Source of the DNA: Chondrosia reniformis
Taxonomy: Eukaryota; Porifera; Demospongiae; Chondrillida; Chondrillidae
Assembly (NCBI GenBank): GCA_947172415.1
Contig: OX359196.1
Location: forward strand, 1,490,501-1,554,500
Length of the DNA: 64,000 bases
Direction of reading: 5' to 3'
Each line of letters begins with the position of its first letter. The stretch's first letter is position 1. The notes below the pieces were generated by a model. The model searched no databases, had not been told where the DNA came from, and saw only the letters and a program-made list of their open reading frames with translations. The translations under genes were made by a program, and so were the position numbers. Positions 23,821-36,800 of the stretch are shown here, piece after piece.

Positions 23821-25575
23821 CAAAGCTCTTACCGCATGTCCTATAATTGAAGCTGGGCCTAGCAGTGGAACTTCCATAACAGTCCACACATCAATCAGCT
23901 CATTATTAGGTAAGTCACCGACTGCTATAACATCTTGAGTAGTTACACCTTCTATAGTAGCATTCCTCCATGGATCAAATATTGCACTTCGATCAGTACA
24001 GCTAATGTTTTTACCACCAATTTGGTCCAAAATCTGATATGCTAGCAATTCACTCTCAGAAGGAGAGGAGAAAAAAGTGTGAAAGTACTTTATAAATTGT
24101 CGCAAGGTTGGTTTATCTTTGTAAGATGCCCCCAACTGTAGTGCAGATGATATCCGAGCACATGCTAATATTTCTCCACTCTCCTTGTCGCGGATACTTA
24201 TTCCTTTATTGATAAAATTGTTAATCTTCACATTGCTTGAATGATGAATTATCATGGATTGAGCTTGTGGAAGAGGAGATGGTTCAATTATGATATCATC
24301 GACTAACAAGATGTCTTCTTCTGAAACAGTACTGGCACAATCTTCTGGTCTCACTGAGAAGGGTAACTGAATAAGAAGACCTTATATATTGTCTTCAGAT
24401 TTAACAATACAGTCAGTTAAATTTTGAAATTTAAATTAATTACTTACTATTATGTTATCGTGAAGGATTATTTGAACTGGTACAGAAAATGTCAGATTTG
24501 ATGATCTTGTAATGAACAATTTAGTCACTGTATATAAATCTGTATATATATTATATTGAATAAATGTATATGAACTTATATAATTGGGAGTGTCAATTGC
24601 AAGTATCCTATATAATTTATTTTAATAATATTTCACACAAAAATTAATCTTCAATATTAAGTAATTTAATACAGCTATACCTACATGCAGAGTAAATTGA
24701 AATGTAAAATGCATAATTAAAGCCTACTTGGAAATAAGATCAAATCATTTGTGTACAGTACAATTGCCATATACAACTAATAACGAACAAGATATATATG
24801 AGCATAATCACCGAAGGATGTGATTATAGCCTTACTTGTGCTGTTCAGGATATTTATACATGTCCTTTAGAAGCATGTATTAATTATTAACTTATATATA
24901 CGTACATAACATGCATGTATACTTACATCTGTAGTGTACCAGATAGACCCTTCCACCAATACCATTCACAAAGTCAGCAAAGGCACCTGCTGAGGGTAAC
25001 TCGAAAGACACTATCACTCCACACAGGACTGGCTCATGTCTAACATACAAGACTACAGATCGAAACATAATATCATCCATCGATAGTCCAGTAATACTTA
25101 TAGTGCTGCCACGGCTGGCTGTAAGGTTCAGTAATCCATTTCCCAGATACTCCTTTGTACATCTCTTGTTTGGTGGTAAGGTATAGTCTGTAGGCAGCTC
25201 ATGTATGGTAAAATGATAATTTGACAGAGTAGAGGGTTCCAAAGTATTAACTGAAGTAGTAAGTGTCTTTCTTTGTGAATCGTATCGAAAAAACAAAAGA
25301 AGTTGCACTCCATTCATTTTACTTTCAACATATCCTTAATAGCAGAAAAATATATATACGTATATAACTGATGGTCACTTCAATTATCCGACTTATATAT
25401 AAATTAAAGCAATATTTACACTCAAACAGCTTTAGATTTTGTATCCTTACTACGTATATACAGGAATTATAGGTCTAGATGAAGTATTTATCTTACCACT
25501 GTTAAATGGTGTCACCTGAGCACCTCCTCGCCACAACAGGCTCAGTAGTGTAACTAGGTAGCAGCACACCGCCAT
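19454..25575 (-). CDS. Receptor tyrosine kinase with SOD-like ectodomain repeats
   Basis: Nineteen exons on the minus strand run in continuous phase to about 1090 residues: 25575-25497, 25334-24927, 24527-24448, 24366-23833, 23712-23599, 23231-23157, 23048-22787, 22716-22528, 22287-22177, 22077-21970, 21872-21746, 21645-21612, 21507-21285, 21119-20923, 20884-20630, 20235-20030, 19939-19899, 19835-19739, 19586-19454. A signal peptide (MAVCCYLVTLLSLLW) leads about four Cu/Zn-SOD-like units with conserved motifs (MGDLTGKLGQLTV; LTGPNSVLGRTLVI; VLCGVIV, ILACARI, LSCAVII). The paired cysteines of the SOD fold persist, but most metal-binding His are lost. One TM helix lies near residues 660-686. 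The cytoplasmic kinase is complete: GDGNFGCVYKG, AVKVLK, EIKLL, an 85-residue insert with DYILPE and HYVSLGE, HRDLACRN, DFG, WMAPE, and CW..DP..RP. It should be catalytically active. The exact border of exon 8 to exon 9 is the weakest join. Confidence 0.85.
23789..23818. repeat. (TA)n microsatellite in kinase intron
   Basis: About 15 TA units immediately downstream (minus strand sense) of the donor of the exon ending at 23833. Confidence 0.85.
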
Positions 25576-26159
25576 CTACAGTATGTGGTCAATATTTTGC
25601 TCTCTCAGTTGGGAAACTGTAAGGAATGGAAAGAAAAACATGTTACTGTTTTATTTATATAAAAACCCATGCAATGTTTACATAGCAGGTGGAGATTATA
25701 TAGAAAACAACATATCCCCCTACGTACTGCATATGACAAATACCTCAAAATGCATAATGTACATCTGTATATGTATGTGCAGTGTGTATGTATATATACC
25801 ATAATGAAAGAATAACACTACGTATATATATATTCAACTTCAGTCAAGTACTGCACAGTGAAAGTTACAATGCTCTGACTCTTGTGACAGCTATAATTAA
25901 GTTAAATATTAAATGGTACATTTATAGTCACATGGCCCTGGTATATAATCCCTATTAAATCTAGTCCTTTTGAGGTAATAACATATTGAAGATAAAGCTG
26001 AAAAGGAAAGCATTTGGTCTATTAAAATGTCCTATTAATATGAATGAAAAATAACAATACACAATTACTTCATAATATATTATTTGGCATACACATATAG
26101 TATATAAACAAGACTCTGAACTATATCCACTGTTCAGAATTAAGGAGAAACTATATAAA
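25576..26159. promoter_or_regulatory. Divergent promoter region between kinase and beta-helix genes
   Basis: 584 bp between the start codons of the minus-strand kinase (25575) and the plus-strand beta-helix gene (26160). Geometry suggests a shared or adjacent promoter. A TATATAAA-like run lies at about 26099-26107. The small frames inside are not supported as genes. Confidence 0.35.
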
Positions 26160-29100
26160 ATGAAGACAGTTTCCTTCCCAAAAGTAATTTTGTTAACAGT
26201 TATACTGAGTCACTTCTCCGCAGATTCAAAGCACCAAACCTTCTGGGTCAAGCCATTTCCAGATGGCAACTGTGACAACAACCTACCATGTAAGACCCTT
26301 CAAGATTATTGCCAAAATCATCCTTATGTATTCTCTAAATCAAATTCAACATGGATATTTTTGCGTGGTATTCATATGATTGAAAATGGTAGATTCAATA
26401 TTGTTAATGTTGAAAATGTTACAATAATGTTTACTTTACTACAGCCACAAAAGGTACTGTTATGAAATTTGTGAGGCCAAGTGGAACCTACAAGATAAAT
26501 AATTGTACATTTATAGGTTACTGGTCACTCAGCATCAACATATCAGAGTGTGCTCAAAAGATCAGTAATAACTGTTGTTTTCATTTGAACTTTACCAGCA
26601 ATAGACTAGATAATGCTGAAGGATTTTCAGTAACATACTTGCAATTGCCAGTCTCAAAAGTTTACCACAACATAATCATCAATATATCTAATTGCATATT
26701 TGAAAACAGCTTTTACTCCAATGAACATCCCATAACCCCCACCATCAAAGTGAATATTAGTGGGAACTACCCTAGCGGAATATTCATTGTAACAGTCAGC
26801 CATTCAACTTTTGCCTACAATTCAGACACTCTACCAGTAGGTTTTGAAGGAGTCGTTCATGCTATCCTTCCAATGAAAGTGTCTCATTCAAAGACCATTC
26901 AATCAACAACCATTATTGAAATACAGAAATGCAACTTCACTAACTGGACAATGGCAATTAATATTACCATTTTCTACCCAAAACAGAATAAAGCTATCTT
27001 ACCCAGTCCTCCTAAAATTAAAATTGAGAAGTCTTGGTTTAAAGTAAAAAGTCGTTTTAGCATTCATGAATGTGTGAAATGCTTTCAGTCTTACTTTCAT
27101 TGGAGAATACTAGAGGGACGCCCTCCTAAGGAGGAAGTATCTGTAGGGTCTCTAAAGGATGTAGCAATTGAAATGACAGAATGTAAAATTGTCAGTATCA
27201 TTACAGATTACATTCATACAGTTATGTACTTGCAAGGTTTTTGGAAGTATCCTGTACGTTTTACTAATAATGACATATTTGTAGACTTTGCGTGTGGTAT
27301 ACATTTAAACAATTCTGTCCTTAAATTGCAAGGTAAGAATTTTATTAACCAAGAGAGGGGAGATTGCCAACAACTGATAATGTCTTACAACTCCTTGATT
27401 GTATTCAACGACAACAGTCAATTGCATTTTTCCGAGTTTAAAATAACACATAAGAAAGGAAATATTCTATTACCTCCACTGGAAGGCTTTGAAGGGACCT
27501 ACAGTGAATATGTAAACTGCATAACTGGGAAAGCAGGATGTAAAGGATTGTGTTTCTTTCAATTTGAACATGACAGTGGTCACCTTCTCTCATCAAAAGA
27601 AGTGCTCAATCACAGTTCATTCATAGAACCTGATATTGGCCTGCCTAAAACAGAGGGTACTTACTTCATATATAATGGTCACTTACTAAATTGTAGAGTG
27701 GAAACAACTGATGGGTTGATAGCAGTGGATAAAACTTTATTCATGAAATACCTCATAACACCAAAAATATGGAAGTTCATTTACAACTCTACTGAGGAAA
27801 TTATATCATCACCGGCTTATTACATATGCTTATGCAATGAAGAGAACCTCAACAACCAATCACTTTGGGACTGTAGTCAAGAGACATATGAAGTAGTACC
27901 TCTAGGGCATCAGGTGTCATTATATGCCAGTGTCTTAGGTGATTTGAATTCTTTTATACCTCTTCATTTAAAAATAGAGACCTCAGAGAGCAAGGAACTG
28001 AAGGAAAGCATTCTATTTGTTGATATTTATTCACCTTGTACAAAGGTATTTGCACGAACCTTTGAAGAACGAATACCATTGAAAAATATAACTGTTTCAC
28101 TTCAAGCAACCAGTCAGAATAAGGACTTAACCTTAGAGCACAGAGTGGTGCTACATGTGCCTTTAGTGTGCCCCATTGGATTTAAACTTATCTACAGTAA
28201 TGCGTCTGCAAACCCATTTGCAAGTTTAAAATGTAATGATGTTTTAGAGGAAACTGGCTTTGAATGTATCAGTAAAAAGGAGGTATTCTACAAGCAGACT
28301 AGACACTACTATTGGTTAGGCCTTGCTGGCGATACTTTGGTTTTCACAAATTATTGTCCTCTCTTCTTTTGTAATAACATTCTTCATGCAGAAGGAATAG
28401 CTATGAGTGACATAAATTCAAGCAAACAATGCAATAAACAACAAATACGTCAAGGTTTCCTCTGCAGTGAGTGTCCTCAAGGATACAGTTCTGTCTTTAG
28501 AGGATTACAGTGTACAAAGTGCCATGGACCTTGGTATTTGATCTCTCTCGTCTATGCTATTGTCGGATTGTTACTCATTGCTCTTCTCTTCTTATTCAAC
28601 TTGACAATAGTACAGGGGACCATTAATGGAATCAGTCTCTATGCTAACATTATATACCTCTACGATGACTTCCTACAGGAACATGCTGGTGAACCATTTT
28701 ACAGTATCATTTCCATTCTTAATTTTGGAAGTGCAAGTGGAACCTGTTTTTATGATGGAATGAATGAATTTGCAAAAGTAATGCTGCAATTTGTCTTTCC
28801 AATTTATCTCTTCTCACTTGTGGTTATCATTATCATTGGAGCACACAGGTATAATTTCAGGATATTCAAGGTAAGCTTTGTAGCTAAAAGAGCTGTACCT
28901 GTACTAGCTACACTGATGATGTTAACTTACACCAGTCTGACAGGAGCCATCATCACTGCTCTCAGATACACAAATGTCTACACTCATGATTCTATATAGG
29001 ACCCCTTCACCACGCTGGCTCTATCAGCCAACCCTTCTGTACTTCCAAGGGAAGCACTTGGCTTTGGGAGTAGTTGCGGTGATAGCCTCTCTTCTCTACC

Positions 29101-29897
29101 TCATTCCATTTACTGTAGTCACACTGTTTGGTGACCTGCTCAGAAGAATGTGTATCAGAAGCTTATGGTTCAGCCACTTTCTTGATGTATTCCACGGAGC
29201 TTACCGCTGGCCCCTTGGCTTCTGGTTTGGACTTAGACTAGTCATCAGAGTCACTTTCCTCGTTTTGCAGATTGTACTACCAATTCAAGCATTTGCATTG
29301 CTTGTATTTTTGATAATGTTTGGATTTTTCATCTCAGAAATTCATATAGTTAAGCCATTCCATAGGAGAAACACTTACACTAATACAAAAGAGGTTAAAG
29401 GATGCATGAAGAAATTCAGGAAAATTGCTCAGTGGTTTGCAAAGATTGAAAACAATGAGACCCTTTTTTTCTCCAATATCATCATTACTAGTGTATTTGT
29501 ACATTCAAGCACATCATCTTTGATATCCAGTATAGCTACAATACTTTCTGTATTGGCTGCAGTTATTCAACTTGGGGTCATTATAGCATACCATGGATAC
29601 ATGTACTTCCCTATTCCAAAGAGCATCAAAGATAGATGGAGAAGCTTCAGAGAGTTACAAAGAGAAAGAAAGAATCATGCTTTAGCTCTTAAGGAACAGA
29701 GGCAAAGAGTTCAACCTCAAGAACAAACAGAGCAGTTTCCATTTCAGCACATCCATGTTCTGGCAGCTGGAGTGCCTAATGAAGATGAGAGTACTGATGA
29801 AGAAGAAACACCTTTCAGTCAGAGCGCAACAAATTCTGAAGGAAGAGCACAACAGAAACATGCAGAATTGCTGGAACCTCTAATTACTACAAAATAA
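26160..29897 (+). CDS. Beta-helix ectodomain, multi-TM surface protein with two frameshifts (possible pseudogene)
   Basis: Three overlapping open frames form one protein of about 1240 residues. The first (26160-26460) has a signal peptide (MKTVSFPKVILLTVILSHFS) and a Cys-containing N-terminus (NCDNNLPCKTLQDYC). The second (frame of 26462-28999) is Asn-rich with repeated I-x-N-C-x-F motifs typical of right-handed beta-helices and many N-glycosylation sites. It continues to a Cys-rich knot (GFLCSECPQGYSSVFRGLQC) and several TM helices. The third (to 29897) carries more TM helices and an acidic tail. Frame changes near 26430 and at about 29000 (beside CTATATAGG) have no good intron explanation: the only short AG-bounded candidate at the first site gives the wrong phase. 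Either the gene is newly inactivated or the assembly has two indels. The architecture matches large uncharacterised surface families I recall from sponges. Confidence 0.65.
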
Positions 29898-30120
29898 TGT
29901 GTGTCATACATAATACGTACATGCACACATGCACAGGATTATATACATACAGTATATATTAGATGCACAGTATGATGAAACTTATGAATGACTTGTTCAG
30001 TTTATATTATCCAATTAATTTATATAGAAGGTAAATTTGTTGGATATGCTCATGATCGTGGGTACATATAGTAACAATGGAAGTGAAACATATATAATAG
30101 AGTGAATCAAAAGCTTATAC

Positions 30121-30470
30121 ATTTGTACAGATAATGTACTCCACTTGTTTGGAGTAAGGGTTTCTGAAACTGAATGCCTTCATCGTCAACCACATCCAAT
30201 TTCTGTCGCGACTCACAAAGCGATACCTCACTGTTGGCATGGGAACAGCTTTCTGAGATGCTGTGAGGAATTGGTGGAAGGAAGTTACTACATAGCCACT
30301 AGCCATACACAAATTGAAACCAGTAATCATATTCATTCATATTTATAATGATATTCATGATGCCAAGCTCACCTTCATGAAACAGCTCCACAATCTTACG
30401 GATATCATCAGGGTGGAAATACTCATAGCAGATCCTGTGGCAAGTATCCTAACACAGCTGTGTGAGATGT
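30121..30470 (-). pseudogene. ARNT/BMAL-type PAS-B fragment (copy 1)
   Basis: Minus-strand exon b (about 30262-30130) encodes VRYRFVSRDRNWMWL and SFRNPYSKQVEYIICTN, ending at a GTATAAG donor. Exon a (about 30460-30370) encodes VLGYLPQDL and YFHPDDIRKIVELFHE, ending at GTGAGC. These are the core strands of the second PAS domain of ARNT/BMAL-class bHLH-PAS factors. Exon a has a deletion that breaks the frame between QDL and the tyrosine motif. No bHLH or PAS-A exons are visible, so I treat it as a relic. A sister copy lies at 43397-43770. Confidence 0.65.
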
Positions 30471-30834
30471 CACATGACTATTGCACAATAATGTGTGGCC
30501 ATTATATAACACTTCATTTTGTTTTATTACTAAGGAGATAGTAGCTTCAAATAGAAACTACAAATTAAAGCCTTATGTATAGTATGAAGAGGGTGCATTC
30601 CTAATTAACTACAAAGTCCTCTTATTAAAAAACCACTAGTTAAATAAAAGCGCCTACTTCTTAGTAAGATCCCACCTGTGGTCCAGATGACCTCCTTAAT
30701 TTGGTGATATTTGGTAGTTCAACATTATACATTTATCTCAAAACAATAAAGTTTATCAATTATGATTTGTGTGTTACAGGACCATCAACTATAATAATAA
30801 AACTTCTAATTACTTTAAGCTGTCCTTGAAATGA

Positions 30835-33800
30835 CTAAACTGTCACTTTATGGACTCTCAGAGCGCCTGCTAACGTTTGAGCAATCTCCTCATGGACTTC
30901 ATAGCTCGAAGAGGTATCTCGGAGAACTTGAATGAATCTCTTGACCGACTCTACCGTACCGCTAGTATACAAGTGATCGACCAGTTCTTCGTTTGCCTCT
31001 TTGGAATTGTTCTTATTCTGAATGGTCTGTTTAAGCGGCATGTTGATAATTCCTTTAGCAAAGAGGTCTTCTCTGATATCCTTTGTGCAGAGCTGATTCA
31101 CTAAGATGGTGTAAACTGATTGAATGGCATCTTGTAATGAGGTAGAGGGAGACAGAGCCATTTTGGACAAGCTGACTACAGAATTGCTATCTCCTCCTTC
31201 AGATAACCTCCTTGAAGTAGGAATGGAAGGGTTCTTGGAGGATGGCCCAGGTGTGTCAGTGAAGGGTGGTGGAGTTGTCTTTAAGTATTCAGTTAGCTTC
31301 TTCTCTTCAATTGAACCACAGCTGCCTACACGAGAGAAAAGTATAGACATTCTGAATCAAGAATTTAATTATAAATGTCCAAAGTACAAAGGCATACTTT
31401 GATCTTGAGATTTACTCTCTCCTCCTTCGCTTGTCTGCTCTTGAAGAACCCAGTACTCCTCAGGGTCATCACATTCATTACTTGAAGCTGTCTTTAGAGT
31501 AAACTATTGAAAGTATGATAATTATAGCTGTAACATACAAACAAACTACACACGTGATAAAAATAAGAAGTTAGACAAGTTAGATTTGCTACACACAATG
31601 GTGACTCACTGTTGCTTCAGTGCTTTCAACTGGAAAGAACCAGACCTTTCTAACAGGCACTGAATGCAACTCTCTACATCTTCCCTTTGGTCTGGTACAC
31701 TTTAGTGTCATGTCTTCTTCTTCAGATTCAGACAGTAGGGCCAAGTGGGGAGAACCATTTTGACAATCGCAGATAAAGCAAACTTGAAGATAAACTTTCT
31801 TCAGGAACTCCTCACCCATAACGGACCTACTGACTGCTTCAATTTCTTCTTTTAAATCACCTTTAATGGCAGCACAATGATCATGAAGCTTCTTCAAATC
31901 AGCAGGACACGGACCCTTCTTACTGAGGATGAAGCTCTTGAAGCAAAAGACAGCTACCTCAATCCTTCCAGGTATGTCCATCAGGAAGACCTCTAGATTA
32001 CCATAGGTGTACCTGATGGTGGATCGATCAGAATCATTAGGACATGTTTTCCACTTTTTCTTGTTAGCTAAATGGACAGCTAACTGGCAGAAGATGCTTC
32101 TGGGCAGATCAAGCAGATTCGCACTGAAGGCATCCTCTTTGAAATTGAAGGCAAAGCAAAGAGGCTGCACGGCTGTGCAATCAGGAATCTCAATATGGCC
32201 TTTGGGTAGGACCATTGGCATAAAGAACCTCCCTGGTCCAATTTCAGCTGTGAAGGAGCGTTTCTGCAGCACTTGAAGAAGCCATTCACTTGGGGTTTCT
32301 TCACTGATCCCAACTTCTTTAATAAGCTCTTGATAATCTCTCTCGTTAATTATTCCCTCATTTTTGAATCTCTTAGTTGCAACCCGCTGAGGATTACGTG
32401 GATGAAATCGAATTATGAGAAGCTTTGAAATCTCCTTGTACAGAAAGGTTGTATCTGTACACACCCAATTAGATTCAAGGGGAACTCCCTTCAGCTCATA
32501 GTAGGCAAAGAAGCCAAAGTGGTGGAACAATCGAAGTAGTGCCAGAAACTGGTCATCAGCTTGACGACCATCAATGTAGTCATTGGAAAGACAAAAATTT
32601 TTGAGGTCTTGGCATTTGATAAAATGGTGAGGGGTTCGCTTTATAGTAAGATCAAGGAAATACCACATCAACGGCATTTCCAATCGAAGGCAGCACTCCT
32701 TGTCGGAGATAAAGGAGCGAAGAAGGTTGAGGTAGTCCTGATCCTCTTTAGTAGCAGGATGGTCTTGTGAGAGGTACATGAGGTTGTTGACAAGAAAGGC
32801 AGTCTGGTCTGGAGCATCAACAAGGTGCTCACGATAAGGCTTTGAATTCAGCTCCTTCAAATGGGATTCAATGGAATGAAGGATTTCTTGGTTATTCCCC
32901 ACTTCCATCAACTTATCCTTAAAGGTGCCCACAAGAAACATTCGGAGGCGTGGCACCTTTATTTCCACTGGAAGCTCTGGTTGCCGTAGTGATGTGGTGT
33001 AGATGTCAGATAAGGAGTGCTGAATGACATCCCAGGCACTCTTGGAGGAGGAAATGGACTCGCTGGTTTGGCTGTCTGGTCGGTATGTCTGCTTCACTCG
33101 TTGGCTGAGATTCTGAGAGGAATCAAACACATGGATGTAGGTCGCTGGAAGAGTAAGCAAACAAGGTAAGGAGTCTTGAAACTCAGGTTGGCCTCCAGTG
33201 TCAAGGAGATGGATGAACGTCTTTTCAGTCAGCTTCAGCTCATCTAGATTGGTGCTCTGCAACAAGTCATCCCGTGCTTTGGAAAGGCTTGTGAGCATAT
33301 CATCCGGCTGTTCAACTGGAATAGCTTCCTCCATCTTCCTTGGAGGTGAAATGGTGCTAAGGCATGGATCCTCAGTGACATCAGTCACCAAGTGCTCTTG
33401 ATCAAGTTGCTCTGCAGTGCTTTCTGTGCTAGGAAGGACAGGGAAACCAGGATATGTGTCCTTCACTTTGTAATCTCCTTCAGCCGCACACTTTCTGATG
33501 GAACCTTCCATTTTGGAATCTGTGACTAACGTCCACACTGATGAACCTTCCTCTACCTGATACTGCTCCGAAGTGACGGCCACCACTTCTGGTCTCTCAA
33601 GCACTCCAGTACTAATGTGAATCTCCTTTGATTGGTTGTGGGCCAGAAGATGCTTCAATGAAGACTTTCCTACAAATGATGCTCCACAGACTACACACCT
33701 AATGACATTAATAATCACAGATCCGTGAGTGTCCTTTGCCTTATGGTAATGCTGATTCCAGCTCTGCAAGGACAAAGTTAACAATAAATAACTGTTAAAA

Positions 33801-36800
33801 GTAGTTTCATTATGTCTATATCTACAGCAACTTGCACGTTTTCATGTGCTTCACTTGATATCTATCAAATAGGAATGACCAAAAAATGGCTGCCCTATCC
33901 AATGTATTAGCAAGCAACACCCCATAAATCACCTTTGAAGTGATTTTTGGTTATATTTGGTTATTTGCAGCCATTAATGCACGCTTTTCTAAAAGCCAAA
34001 ATATTTTTTCGTCTTTTATTGAATGGACTATCACTAATAAGTGAACTTGTGCGGACACGTAAAAATTATAAATCGTCATAAATATTTCCGAACTAGGGAA
34101 TAGACAGCCCTAAGTCCGAATCTGCTCTACAAGAAACATGTTAATTGTGAAGAGTGAAAATTGTGATCTTCTCAGACACCATTTTTAGATAAGACATCAT
34201 GGTTTTTAACATATTTCTCTTGTCTAAGGCGGTTTTTTGCCAAGAAAACTTTCAAATCAATTTAAAACATTTACAAAAATGATGTTAGAAATAGGAATGG
34301 CAGTGCTCACTAATACATCTGCAAAAAGTATTGAAATAAGACACTGATTACATGATAAGGCTAATCATACAGAAGTTGCATATACGTATACTGAAAAATA
34401 GGTAATTTAACCATACACTTCTGTGTTTGGGCGCACCATTCCTACTTCTAAGTAAATGTTTTTCATTTACTTGTTCGTATATATATCTTCTGTAACATGA
34501 AGCCATACAATGTGATTGGCAAATGAAAACAATATAATATAATACAATATAAAAATGCTAACTGCATTTTCTGTTGATGGAGCATCACTAACTTCTTTGT
34601 TGTCGTCTTCATCTTTTTCTTCTTCGTCATGGTCTTTTTCTAATGTAGTTGACTTATCCTGACCCTATAAGATATGCAAGTCTTGTATCATTATATATGA
34701 ATTGAAGGGTTTATATCTGTTAAGCATTACAGTATGGTACACGTCAAAACTATTGTGAGATTCAGTGGCAAGTTACATTGCAAGGTATAAAACAATGTGT
34801 CCATTCTATCAAAAATATTAAAATTACATGTTTACAAATATATATATTGCACACTTCTCACCTCATCAGACAAAGACATCAGATATTCCTCAATATGATG
34901 ATGGTGATTACTTTGAGCTAACATTATTGCTGATTCACCAAGCTATTCAAATAGAAATAGGTCACATTATACAAGTAGTAATGTAATATGCAATATTCAC
35001 TTAATATAGATAAATAAAGATAAAAATAGGACCCCAGCTATTAAATATTAAAGCAGTGCATTTCCATACCTTTGTCACAGTCTTTGGATCCATTTTGAGG
35101 ACAGTCATCAGATATTGTACTATCTCAAGTGAACCATTCTGTGATGCACAGTGTAATATATTCCATCCATTCTAAAGTGACATGAAAACCATCATGATCA
35201 ATGGATGGACCTATCTACGGTACAAGACAGAAAAAAGTTGACGGAATACATGCTTATTACGTATGCGCCTACGTGTCTTCCTACGGTTTATCTACGGGCG
35301 TAGAATAAATTTGCTATGCCTCTCTTATGGTTAATCGCTATGGGCATACTAAAGTAGTATTAATCGATAAAGTTGAATTAATGAAAGACGTGTTAACGTA
35401 CTTCTCCTAGGCGTGATATTTATCAGAATCAAGGATGATTCGCAAAAGGCAATAAATAGTTAGCGCGTATAGTACTTATTCAATCTACGGTAAGTGGTTA
35501 TATTACGTACGTTTATGTCTACGCCTTATCTACGGGCGTAGATAAAAACGTATACGCTCTTGCTACGTATCCTATTACGGGTTTATCTATGGGCGTAATA
35601 CGTCAACTTTTTTCTGTCTCGTACTGTATATCATACACACTTAATCAGTTACATGTACAAGTGGATTCACACATCTCACCTCATTCACAGTCTGTGGATC
35701 CATTTGACAATCTTTAGTGAAATACTTTACAAGTCCAAACCGACCATAACGAGCTGCTATGTGCAATGAATTTGATCCATTCTATACACAACAGAAATGA
35801 GGAAGCATCAATAATATATAATTCATTTCAATGTCACTTTTATAACAGACTCATTAAATATAGAAGCTGTGCATTTCCGTACCTTTTTCACAGTCTTTGG
35901 ATCCATTCTGTGGACAGTCATCAGATATTGTACTATCTCAAGTGGACCATTCAGTGATGCATAGTGTAATGTATTCCATCCATTCTAAAGTGATGTGAAA
36001 ACCATCATGATCAATGGATGGACCTACTTACAGTAGACATTAAAAAAGTATACGTTTAGTTTCCTTTATGCAGAGTTTTGTTCTTACAAAAACTGTGTGA
36101 AGACGATACACAAAGAACGATCGTCTTCAAAAAACGATCATCTGTACTTTCTAAAGCATGCGAAACGGTCTTGCGTAGGAACGTATGCACATTAGAAACG
36201 CTTCATGTTAATTATAGTCCAATTGTTCAAGTATTTCACAAGTAAGCTAAACACGTATTAACCCTTTCCGCGCCAACTTATTGCGTGGGCGGCCCCATAC
36301 CTTATGACTGACTTTTTTGAAGGCCACGTGATGTACGTAAGCGCTACGTGTAAGGTAAGGTTGTTTTTACGAATGAGGAAGTGAAGCGCTACGTGTAAGG
36401 TAAGGTTGTTTTTACGAATGAGGAAGTGAATTCCCGTCAAGTTTAGCCTTTCGAATCAAGTGAAGAGAACGGACCAGGCACTAACCCTAACCCTAACCCT
36501 ATGCGGTCGCATTCAGAGCCTGATCAGTTCTCTTCACTCACACGGTACGTATACGGTTAATTCAAAGGGTTATCGGCTGCATATAATTATCATGACGATG
36601 TATATCGTCTGCGGTCATTAAAGGGTTAGCGTGTTTAACAGTACTTTACAACTTACGTCGGAATGCAAGCAATAGACAATTGATCGTTTTATTCATTTCG
36701 TAGGCCTATAATAAGGACGATCTAAAACACTTTGGGACGAATTGAAGACTAAGCCAAAACAAAACGTCAACTTTTTTTGACGTCTACCGTAGATACAACA

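Noticed and set aside
26403..26444. A 42-nt intron explaining the first frame break in the beta-helix gene
   Set aside because: Ends in TACTACAG, but all available donors are phase 0 while the downstream frame needs phase 1.
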